5,670 nucleotides of DNA, from contig JAILIM010000106.1 in assembly GCA_024695285.1 (NCBI GenBank), forward strand, positions 1 to 5,670. Direction: 5' to 3'. Shown in pieces: positions 1 to 4,909 of this stretch. The notes under the pieces were generated by a model. That model saw only the letters and a program-made list of their open reading frames with translations. It did no database searches and was not told where the DNA came from. The translations under genes and the position numbers were made by a program. The DNA comes from Bacteroidales bacterium. Lineage in GTDB: Bacteria > Bacteroidota > Bacteroidia > Bacteroidales > UBA932. Numbering within the stretch: the first letter of the stretch is position 1; each line of letters starts with the position of its first letter.

Positions 1-31
1 GTTCGGAAGCCCCATCCATTCCATCGGCCAA
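1..31 (-). CDS. Possible start of a further minus-strand gene (partial)
   Basis: A short open frame runs off the low-coordinate edge of the window. Read on the minus strand, an AGGAGG sequence (45-40) lies 8 bases before a TTG codon (31-29). That codon opens a frame reading M-A-D-G-M-D-G-A-S-E to the edge. An ATG in the same frame (19-17) is an alternative start but sits about 20 bases from the AGGAGG. A second ATG (24-22) in another frame is also possible. The perfect ribosome binding site is the main support, because only about ten codons are visible. No function can be assigned. It would be the first gene of a new transcription unit after the terminator at 141-172. Confidence 0.35.
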   Translation of the reverse strand, partial: MADGMDGASE

Positions 32-39
32 TAGGTCTT

Positions 40-45
40 CCTCCT
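40..45 (-). promoter_or_regulatory. Shine-Dalgarno site AGGAGG
   Basis: On the minus strand this is a perfect AGGAGG, 8 bases before the TTG at 31-29. It stands out because the other genes of the window show little or no Shine-Dalgarno sequence, as is common in Bacteroidetes and for tightly coupled phage genes. It favours the TTG over the nearby ATG codons as start of the partial gene. Confidence 0.4.
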
Positions 46-50
46 TTGTT

Positions 51-67
51 GTGGCTGCCACAGCCAC
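51..67 (-). repeat. Perfect 7-bp inverted repeat with 3-nt loop
   Basis: GTGGCTG (51-57) and CAGCCAC (61-67) are exact reverse complements around a 3-base loop. Read on the minus strand, the hairpin ends 5 bases before the AGGAGG at 45-40, so it would sit in the 5' leader of the gene leaving the window. It could be an operator, a leader stem that controls translation, or chance. No run of T follows it on either strand, so it is not a typical terminator. Confidence 0.4.
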
Positions 68-130
68 TCACGTCAAACAAAAGTTTCAGCGAAGGTAAGA
101 AATAAGTTTCAAAGTTTCGCACGCGCGTGA
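68..130 (-). promoter_or_regulatory. Intergenic stretch, possible promoter region
   Basis: This stretch lies between a minus-strand terminator and the leader of the next minus-strand gene, so a promoter is expected here. It holds three copies of AAGTTTC (81-87, 104-110, 112-118) and a perfect 10-base palindrome CACGCGCGTG (120-129). On the minus strand there is a TACCTTCG octamer, one base off the Bacteroides -7 consensus TAnnTTTG, but I see no well-placed TTTG -33 element. The promoter call is therefore inference from position. Confidence 0.25.
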
Positions 131-140
131 ACCTTTTTAC

Positions 141-172
141 AAAAACCCCGGATGTCATCACGACGTCCGGGG
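141..172 (-). terminator. Rho-independent terminator of the lysis operon
   Basis: Positions 146-156 pair with 162-172 to give an 11-bp stem (one G:T pair) and a 5-base loop. The outer part, CCCCGGA/TCCGGGG, is perfect and very GC-rich. Read on the minus strand, the stem is followed directly by five T (145-141), the classic intrinsic terminator form. It lies 50 bases past the stop of the last lysis-region gene, where the minus-strand operon should end. On the plus strand no T run follows, so it works in one direction only. Confidence 0.85.
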
Positions 173-222
173 GATCCAAACTAATACTAAAACCAAAATA
201 TGAAGAAATCCTCCTGGGATGT

Positions 223-873
223 TCATTTTCGGATGAGGTTGAGGCCGACGCGCAGGCGCCCGTACCAGCCGGGCGCACTCCCCTGGGGGCTGATGTGGAT
301 GCCGTAGCCGGTCTCGACGCTGAACTGCCAGCGATTCACCCAGGAATCCGCAGCCACCCCGCCGCCGAGCATCAGCCCGCCGGGGTCGAAGTAGACCGAC
401 GCCGCCGGCGAAATCAGGAGCTCGGGATAGACCGGGGTCGGGATAGGGATGTCGATGTAGGCCGTCCGCTGGCGGACCTTCACCCAATCGAGGGTCGCGC
501 GGTAGCCGGTGACCTGGGCCTCGTAGGTGCTGTCCTTTTCGTCGCGGTAGTGCCTGGTCTCCATCGGCACGGGAATCTCCACGAAGGCGGTGTCCGGGCG
601 GACCGCCGCCAGGGAGTCGATGACCTTCTTGAGCTGGGCCACCGTGCCGACCGGGTAGAACTCCTGCCCGGCGGGCTTGACCTCAACGGGGACGGGCTTA
701 TCGATGTAGACCGGCTTATCAACGTACTCCGTGTCGGGCTTAATGCTGGCGAGCGCATCCGAATACCCGGAGGAATAGCCCCGCTTGCGAGAGACCTTGC
801 AGCACAGGGCCGTCACGAGGATCATCACGCAGACGACGATAAACAGGCTTGCGTATTTCTGAAAATTAGACAT
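223..873 (-). CDS. Single-TM phage protein, DUF6808-like; candidate spanin or envelope protein
   Basis: 216 aa. A short N-terminus is followed by one hydrophobic segment (about residues 7-25), then a basic stretch (KVSRKRG). A Pro/Val/Lys-rich linker (about 50-68, with repeated DKPV and KPVPV) and a helical part (78-90) follow. A Tyr/Gly-rich, strand-like C-terminal region (about 150-216) contains alternating patterns such as GLMLGGGV and GRLRVGLNLI. TALCC after the TM has a cysteine but Leu at -1, so it is a poor lipobox. The design suggests an inner-membrane anchor with a stiff periplasmic arm. From memory it resembles the DUF6808 family of Bacteroidetes phages. It lies last in a cassette after holin and endolysin-like genes, just where a spanin would be expected. 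That role is inference. It starts 43 bp after the 58-aa gene and ends 50 bp before the terminator. Confidence 0.75.
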   Translation of the reverse strand: MSNFQKYASLFIVVCVMILVTALCCKVSRKRGYSSGYSDALASIKPDTEYVDKPVYIDKPVPVEVKPAGQEFYPVGTVAQLKKVIDSLAAVRPDTAFVEIPVPMETRHYRDEKDSTYEAQVTGYRATLDWVKVRQRTAYIDIPIPTPVYPELLISPAASVYFDPGGLMLGGGVAADSWVNRWQFSVETGYGIHISPQGSAPGWYGRLRVGLNLIRK

Positions 874-916
874 AAAATTTTGGCGTTTTTCGCTTATTCT
901 GTCGGTTTTACGCAGA

Positions 917-1093
917 TTAAGCCTTTTCGTAACAATCTATTTTGACGATTTTGCGCTTGTTACGCAGCATCACGAAACCGGCGAAGTCGAACTCCTCCGT
1001 GTGTCCGTCCCTGAAATGAGCGACGATTTTCCCCAGGTTTCCGGGCAGCTTGACGAAGCCGGTCTTGGAGTGGTCCCATTCGATCGAGATCAT
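917..1093 (-). CDS. 58-aa hypothetical phage protein
   Basis: A short frame begins with ATG at 1093-1091, one base after the stop of the preceding gene (1097-1095), and ends with TAA at 919-917. The protein begins MISIEWDHSKTGFVKLPGN and ends in a basic stretch (RNKRKIVKI). Its pattern of short strands (IVAHFRDG, EEFDFAGFVML) suggests a small beta-rich fold. There is no signal peptide or TM segment. I do not recognise the family. The support is the tight 1-bp spacing, the same strand, and the otherwise empty 220-bp gap. Expression is probably coupled to the gene before it. A small regulator or accessory lysis protein is possible, but nothing in the sequence decides this. Confidence 0.65.
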   Translation of the reverse strand: MISIEWDHSKTGFVKLPGNLGKIVAHFRDGHTEEFDFAGFVMLRNKRKIVKIDCYEKA

Positions 1094-1094
1094 A

Positions 1095-1568
1095 CTATTC
1101 GATGTTTATGAAGCACTTGTCGCCGCGCTTCATGGCCGGTACGAAGTAGAAGTCCATAAAGTCCTTGTAAGCCTTCTGCGAGTCGGTCACGCGGCCCGTG
1201 GACGTGTGCATCCCCGGGAGCAGACACGCCTCCGTATCGGCCTTTGTCGCGCCTGGATGGATCAGTACCCCGGAGAATCCTTTGATGCCAATAATGCAGG
1301 GGAATTTGCCGCCATAGGGCTTGGCGTAGCTCTTGGCGTGAAGGCGCGGAGAATAGGCCCAAATGACCTCGTAGCGGCCCGTTGGTATTGCGGTCTTGCC
1401 CTTGACCTTCTTGGCCTTGATTTCGGCCTCGGACATGTCCTGCGTCAGTCCCCGGTCAGTAGGCTCCAGGATGTCGCAGAAATAACCGCTCTCGTCCATC
1501 CGCAGCTTGGAGATGGTGTAGCCGTCCCGCTTGATTTCGCGCTTGGTGTAGATATTCAGTTCGCTCAT
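1095..1568 (-). CDS. DUF5675 family protein, putative phage lysis enzyme
   Basis: 157 aa. The start is the ATG at 1568, 2 bp after the holin stop. The frame is open farther upstream, but that part overlaps the holin gene in a different frame and is a shadow. The protein begins MSELNIYTKREIKRDGYTIS. It carries the features I associate with DUF5675: an early TISKL..D strand pair, AIPTGRYEV (residues 60-68), and GVLIHPG (100-106) followed by ADTEACLLPG (110-119). His104 and Cys115 are candidate active-site residues, reminiscent of L,D-transpeptidase-like folds. Family members often show Gly before this Cys, whereas here it is Ala. There is no signal peptide, so release would depend on the holin. 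The position between holin and spanin-like genes fits an endolysin-type or wall-modifying job, but no activity is proven from sequence. Confidence 0.8.
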   Translation of the reverse strand: MSELNIYTKREIKRDGYTISKLRMDESGYFCDILEPTDRGLTQDMSEAEIKAKKVKGKTAIPTGRYEVIWAYSPRLHAKSYAKPYGGKFPCIIGIKGFSGVLIHPGATKADTEACLLPGMHTSTGRVTDSQKAYKDFMDFYFVPAMKRGDKCFINIE

Positions 1569-1570
1569 AC

Positions 1571-2140
1571 TTATTTCTTTTTCTTGTCGGATTTCTTCAC
1601 GAATTGCCCGTGCTCGCCACGGGGCTGCTTTTCGCGGCGGGACTGCGCGAGCGCGGCCTCCACTTCTTCCTTCTCCACGCCCAGCTTCCCGGCCAGCTCT
1701 GCCGTCAGCGATTTCTGAAGCAGCTTCAGGAGCGGGTTCTTGGGGAACAGGATCAGCAGGGATGCAAGGAAGCTCCACGCCTCCGTCAGCGTGATAACCA
1801 CGCCGACAAGGGCAGACGTCAGCGAAAGCTCGAACCCGGTCTGGTCCGCTATGGCGCCGTCGATGCACAGGAACACCAGCATCACGCAGCCGTAGACCAA
1901 GAGCTTCTCGACCGTCAGCCGCATCAGTTCGCTCTGGGTAAACCGCTTGCGCTTGACGGCCACGGCGATCCCGCAGACGAAATCGACCAGGCACGCCACG
2001 ACGACGAGGTAAATAGTCAGCTTTCCCCTTGTAGCAGCATCCGCGATGAACAGGCCCAGCCCGGCGAACCACGCCCCCGGATGCTGGAGTGCGGCGCCCA
2101 ATTTGGTGAAGAGCCTGGCGATGTAAGTAAGCATGTGCAT
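1571..2140 (-). CDS. Phage holin-like membrane protein
   Basis: 189 aa from the ATG at 2140, 2 bp after the RT stop. A second ATG at 2134 would give 187 aa, and the longer open frame upstream overlaps the RT and is rejected. Hydrophobic segments lie at about residues 22-36 (weaker), 41-62, 79-97 and 105-132. They are separated by a basic loop (KRKRFTQSELMR) and followed by a long charged C-terminus ending in a Lys-rich tail (KKSDKKKK). Three to four TM segments with a basic cytoplasmic tail fit the holin_4/Bacteroidetes phage holin type, which lets the endolysin reach or act on the wall. The next gene, a DUF5675 protein, follows after 2 bp, so the two are surely co-expressed. The unusual part is the left neighbour: the gene before it is a DGR reverse transcriptase, with no room for a separate promoter in between. 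Confidence 0.8.
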   Translation of the reverse strand: MHMLTYIARLFTKLGAALQHPGAWFAGLGLFIADAATRGKLTIYLVVVACLVDFVCGIAVAVKRKRFTQSELMRLTVEKLLVYGCVMLVFLCIDGAIADQTGFELSLTSALVGVVITLTEAWSFLASLLILFPKNPLLKLLQKSLTAELAGKLGVEKEEVEAALAQSRREKQPRGEHGQFVKKSDKKKK

Positions 2141-2142
2141 AG

Positions 2143-3246
2143 CTATTGATTTATGGTTATCTTGAAATTCTCGTAGTCTTTGACGAATCCATCCCGCTGC
2201 ACGGCGTCCAGCACGGCCCGCGCCCACTTGAGGTCGGACGTGGCCTTGATCATGCCGAGGTAGGAGTTGATGGCGTCGCAGTAGTTCCGCTTGCCCCTCT
2301 CACGGGAGCGGGCCACCACCAGGGCGCGGTCGATGATCCGGCGCTTCAGGTGAATGCGGTCAGGAAGGATGCGGAAGCCAAGGAACTCGACGCCGTGTCC
2401 GCAAGGCTGGCAGTAGAACTTCTTCGGGTGCATCGTGATCCCGATGCGGGCAAGCCGGGCGCGAAGCTCCGGGAGCTGCGCCAGGGCCGCCTCCTTATTG
2501 GCAGTCACGATGACCGTATCGTCCACGTAGCGGACGAAGTGCGGGCTGATGTTTACCGCCATCCAGCGGTCCACGTCAACCGGGTAGAATCCGGCCACCA
2601 TCTGCCAGAAGGTGAAGCCGATGGCGCCGCCGATCCCATCGGGGCGCAGGTACACGCTTTTGTATGCGGGGTAGTCGGACCACTCCCAGAGCGGAGACTT
2701 CCTGCGGCTGCGCTGCGGCGAGCAGAAGCACGCAGCCTTCAGGCAATAGATCACGTCTCCCTTGTCCCAGCCGTGATACTCATGGCGGACGACGCCGAGG
2801 ACCTGCCGCCAGGCATGGTCTCGTCTCATGTTCGGGAAGTAGCCCTTGTAGTCGATTTTGATGATCCAGCAGGGCCGCGTGTAGCCCTGCGAGACTTCGT
2901 AGATGTCGTTGACCACCGTGTTCACGGCGAGCTGCGCCCCCATGCCGACGCGGTTGTTGAACGTCCGGGGCGAAAGGTGGCGCTCGATGCGCGGAGCGAT
3001 CCGCGTCAGGGCGTAGGCCATCATGACCTTCAGGGGCGGCTCCGCCGCGAAGACCTCGCGGGGGCGCTCACTCCGCCGGTGCATGAAGGAATAGTTGTGG
3101 AGCGGGACATAGGACCGGGTGTCGATCTGGTCACGGAGCTGGCAAAGATTCGCATACAGGTCGACCTCGAAGGCCACCATGTCCTCCGATCGCCTGTTAT
3201 GCTTCCTTGATGCCTTGTAGGCCGTGTATAGACTTTCCAGGTCCAT
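2143..3246 (-). CDS. DGR reverse transcriptase
   Basis: 367 aa. Reverse transcriptase of a diversity-generating retroelement: it makes adenine-mutagenised cDNA from the template repeat RNA, which then replaces the variable repeat of the target gene. Visible RT blocks: RPREVFAAEPPLKVMMAYAL (61-80); SPRTFNNRVGMGAQ (92-105); the first catalytic Asp in KIDYKGYFPNM (130-140, Asp132); IGFTFWQ (209-215), in the place where DGR enzymes carry [LIV]GxxxSQ; the catalytic YVDD (240-243); GITMHPKKFYCQ (269-280); GVEFLGFRI (285-293); and the thumb-like SYLGMIKA (328-335). Size fits single-domain DGR RTs. All catalytic aspartates are present, so the enzyme is probably active. The Trp214 for Ser is odd. The template repeat starts about 30 bp upstream, between this gene and the avd-like gene. 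The start at 3246 leaves the whole repeat outside the gene. The gene ends 2 bp before the holin start. Confidence 0.95.
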   Translation of the reverse strand: MDLESLYTAYKASRKHNRRSEDMVAFEVDLYANLCQLRDQIDTRSYVPLHNYSFMHRRSERPREVFAAEPPLKVMMAYALTRIAPRIERHLSPRTFNNRVGMGAQLAVNTVVNDIYEVSQGYTRPCWIIKIDYKGYFPNMRRDHAWRQVLGVVRHEYHGWDKGDVIYCLKAACFCSPQRSRRKSPLWEWSDYPAYKSVYLRPDGIGGAIGFTFWQMVAGFYPVDVDRWMAVNISPHFVRYVDDTVIVTANKEAALAQLPELRARLARIGITMHPKKFYCQPCGHGVEFLGFRILPDRIHLKRRIIDRALVVARSRERGKRNYCDAINSYLGMIKATSDLKWARAVLDAVQRDGFVKDYENFKITINQ

Positions 3247-3273
3247 TCCAATATACGCTTACTATATGAATTT

Positions 3274-3392
3274 CGTGACGGGGCGCACCGTTAACGAGTT
3301 GGAGAATCCGTTGTTGTTGGACATACCATTGTTGTTGTAATTCCAGGCATTCGACGAGGAATTGCACACGCAAGACCAACGATTGGCGCTTT
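3274..3392 (-). repeat. DGR template repeat (TR)
   Basis: 119 bp in the spacer between the avd-like gene and the RT gene. It aligns without gaps with 4001-4119 (constant offset of 727). Read on the minus strand, the two copies differ at 18 sites. Seventeen are A in this copy and one is G (3308), so this copy is the template. It contains 31 adenines, of which 17 are changed in the variable copy, against 1 of 88 other bases. In the frame of the target it carries 11 AAC/AAT codons, clustered as NYNNNG and SNNNG, the usual design for maximal change by A mutagenesis. Its 3' end (sense) is an 18-bp GC-rich block identical in both copies (3274-3291). The RNA is presumably part of the avd-TR-RT transcript. 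Confidence 0.95.
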
Positions 3393-3454
3393 CATGCGGA
3401 GGGACTGCCTTGCGGCTCTGGATTAAATGAATCCGCCTCCACCTCTTCAAATTA

Positions 3455-3916
3455 TCAGCCTGCATCGTGTCCGTGGTTTTCGGAGACGACGACCTGCTTG
3501 TATATGCTCCCGCTCCACTTTACTATTCCAATACCGATTTTCGCCATGAGCTCCATGAAGTGCTTGTGGCGGCGCCGACGCTTGCGGGACGACATCCGCG
3601 AGAAGGTCAGGTTCTCGAAGCAGAACTCCATCAGCGCCTGGTAGCTGTCGAAGGACGCCTCCAGCGCATCGACGTAGCTGCGCTTCTCGCCCTTCAGGGC
3701 GATGTCGTAGCTCCGCCCGTCCACCTCGAAAGAGACGCGCTCGTCCCGCCGGTGGAAGGCCATCGTGAAGTTCGAGATCATCTCCAGGTTGAATCGCACC
3801 AGCGCGTCCCCGTAGTTCCGCCGGTCCGCGTTGTCCATTTCCTTGACCATGCGGTGGGTGAACTCGAGGAGTTGCTTGACGTCGACGAAGATTCCCGCTT
3901 TACTGATGGAACTCAT
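3455..3916 (-). CDS. avd: Avd-like accessory variability determinant
   Basis: 153 aa, all-helical in appearance, between the target gene and the template repeat, which is the standard place for Avd. In the Bordetella phage system Avd forms a pentamer of four-helix bundles that binds the RT and the template RNA and is needed for cDNA synthesis. Here helical stretches are at about residues 11-29, 31-54, 77-104 and 113-134. A strongly basic patch RMSSRKRRRRHKHF (107-120) suits RNA binding. Residues 31-39 (DRRNYGDAL) and 77-85 (EKRSYVDAL) are similar, so the protein may be built from two related helical halves. I do not see clear sequence identity to BPP-1 Avd. The call rests on size, helices, charge and position. 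Start ATG at 3916; the 66 bp before it hold a hairpin and an A/T-rich leader. Confidence 0.7.
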   Translation of the reverse strand: MSSISKAGIFVDVKQLLEFTHRMVKEMDNADRRNYGDALVRFNLEMISNFTMAFHRRDERVSFEVDGRSYDIALKGEKRSYVDALEASFDSYQALMEFCFENLTFSRMSSRKRRRRHKHFMELMAKIGIGIVKWSGSIYKQVVVSENHGHDAG

Positions 3917-3941
3917 AGCAAAAATTTCATTTAGCTTTTTC

Positions 3942-3970
3942 GCGGCTCGAGGTTGTCACCATCTCGCCGC
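3942..3970 (-). repeat. Hairpin just downstream of the variable repeat
   Basis: GCGGC (3942-3946) pairs with GCCGC (3966-3970), and GAG (3949-3951) with CTC (3963-3965). This gives 8 bp with a 2-base bulge and an 11-base loop. It lies between the stop codon of the target gene and the avd-like gene, about 30 bp past the 3' end of the variable repeat. No T run follows on the minus strand, so it is not a terminator. DGRs often have a hairpin or cruciform after the variable repeat that helps homing, but the usual one is nearer and has a short loop, so that role is only possible. Confidence 0.4.
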
Positions 3971-3982
3971 AAGATTTAAGGG

Positions 3983-4906
3983 TTACACAAGACGTAAGAG
4001 CGTGACGGGGCGCACCGTAAACGAGTAGGAGAAAACGTCGATGTTGGACATACCATAGTTGAGGTAAAACCAGGCATGCGACGAGGAACCGCACACGCAA
4101 GACCAACGATGGGCGCCCCGATCGATGGAGAAGATTCCGCCATTTTCGTTTATCCTATCCAGGTGCTCGTCGATCATGATCTTCGCGAGCTCAAACATAG
4201 ACGGAAGCCACCACTTGCCATCCTCGCCATCCCCCGCTCCGCGGTAGGTGTAGCAGTGGTAGCCGGCGGGATACGATGAAGTTGCCAGATAAGTGCGAGT
4301 CATCCAGCGGCCAAACTCATGTACCTTGCAGCCGCCGCCTACCGCCCCGAAGGGCGTCCCGGGCGCGCCGTTGACGCGGAGCGTCTGACGAAGATACTCC
4401 CACCAGGATCCGTAAATGTTCTTTACGTTGTTGGTATTGTTGTTAAACGAGTTCTCCGTCATGACGCCGCCGCTATACGCAGCGGTCGGGTGGACGTTGG
4501 TGCCTTCCGTTCCGCGATATGCATCGTTTGACATCTGCTGCGCGGTGTTCATCTGGGCGTAGTAGTCGGTCTTGAGGCCGTTTCGCATCAGGACAGTGCC
4601 CGCTCCATAGGTCGGCGCGCCGGATGGATAGCTTCCGTACGTCTTCGACGTCTCTGCTGCGTTTGGCGCGGAGAGCAGGGCCTGGCCGTTGACAAAGCTG
4701 CAGATACCTCCGTACTGCGTGAAAGACGTGCCGCCCAGGGAGATGGTGGTCCCGGTCGCGGTGCCGCGGCCAATGACCTTAATGGTCGAGCCGTTCTTAT
4801 AAACCAGATCGCCGATTCCCGCCGACTCCGGCGGGATGACGATGTTCGACCCCTTGGGCGTGATGCGCCCGTTGGCGTCGAATCCAGTGACGACGAGTCC
4901 GGCCAT
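3983..4906 (-). CDS. DGR variable (target) protein, CLec/DUF1566-like C-terminus
   Basis: 307 aa. The protein diversified by the DGR, most likely a phage tail or receptor-binding protein. The N-terminal part (about 1-75) is strand-rich with many Gly/Thr and short beta repeats (GLVVTGFDANGRITPKG, GTTISLGG), a possible virion attachment domain. The middle contains a Ser/Gly/Tyr-rich part and an Asn-rich stretch (152-163). The C-terminal third has the marks of a C-type-lectin/FGE-like fold as in DUF1566: KWWLPSMFELAKIM (231-244), RWSCVC (267-272), AWFY (278-281) and the closing TVRPV (297-301). The variable repeat encodes residues about 263-302, ending five residues before the stop, as in classic DGR targets. 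There is no signal peptide, which argues for a virion component rather than a host surface protein. Start ATG at 4906 lies 3 bp after the 98-aa gene, so the two are coupled. Confidence 0.9.
   Translation of the reverse strand: MAGLVVTGFDANGRITPKGSNIVIPPESAGIGDLVYKNGSTIKVIGRGTATGTTISLGGTSFTQYGGICSFVNGQALLSAPNAAETSKTYGSYPSGAPTYGAGTVLMRNGLKTDYYAQMNTAQQMSNDAYRGTEGTNVHPTAAYSGGVMTENSFNNNTNNVKNIYGSWWEYLRQTLRVNGAPGTPFGAVGGGCKVHEFGRWMTRTYLATSSYPAGYHCYTYRGAGDGEDGKWWLPSMFELAKIMIDEHLDRINENGGIFSIDRGAHRWSCVCGSSSHAWFYLNYGMSNIDVFSYSFTVRPVTLLRLV
4001..4119 (-). repeat. DGR variable repeat (VR)
   Basis: 119 bp at the 3' end of the target gene, a gapless match to the template repeat at 3274-3392. Compared with the template (sense strand), nine of eleven Asn codons have changed: to His, Gly, His, Phe, Leu, Tyr, Ile, Asp and Tyr. 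Two Asn remain, and the framework residues (RWSCVC, SSS, AW, GMS, FS, TVRPVT) are kept. The last 18 bp (4001-4018) are identical to the template and 14 of 18 are G or C, as expected for the initiation-of-mutagenic-homing (IMH) region. Beyond both ends the two copies diverge at once in bases that are not template A. Confidence 0.95.
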
Positions 4907-4909
4907 AGC

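Noticed and set aside
127..945. Plus-strand frame of 272 codons
   Set aside because: It runs through the terminator and opposite the 216-aa membrane protein. Composition is typical of an antisense shadow.
1569..2072. Upstream extension of the DUF5675 gene in the same frame
   Set aside because: The extension overlaps the holin gene completely and has an Arg/Gly/Ala-rich sequence without family features. The ATG at 1568 gives the normal protein.
2141..2227. Upstream extension of the holin gene to 2227
   Set aside because: It overlaps the 3' end of the RT gene and adds an Arg-rich stretch before the first membrane segment. The ATG at 2140, 2 bp after the RT stop, fits better.
2146..3210. Long plus-strand open frame of 354 codons opposite the reverse transcriptase
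   Set aside because: It is antisense to a gene with clear RT motifs, and its protein is a low-complexity Asp/Arg/Val/His/Gly mix with no recognisable domain. GC-rich genes commonly leave such open shadows.
3251..3267. ATATA/TATAT inverted repeat between template repeat and RT start
   Set aside because: Only five A/T pairs around a 7-base loop, with no T run after it. It is too weak to call a terminator or a defined signal.
4415..4455. Asn-rich stretch in the middle of the variable protein as a possible second variable repeat
   Set aside because: It has AAC-rich codons similar in style to the template, but matches it only in short AAC runs and lacks the GC-rich end block. It looks like a normal Asn-rich loop.
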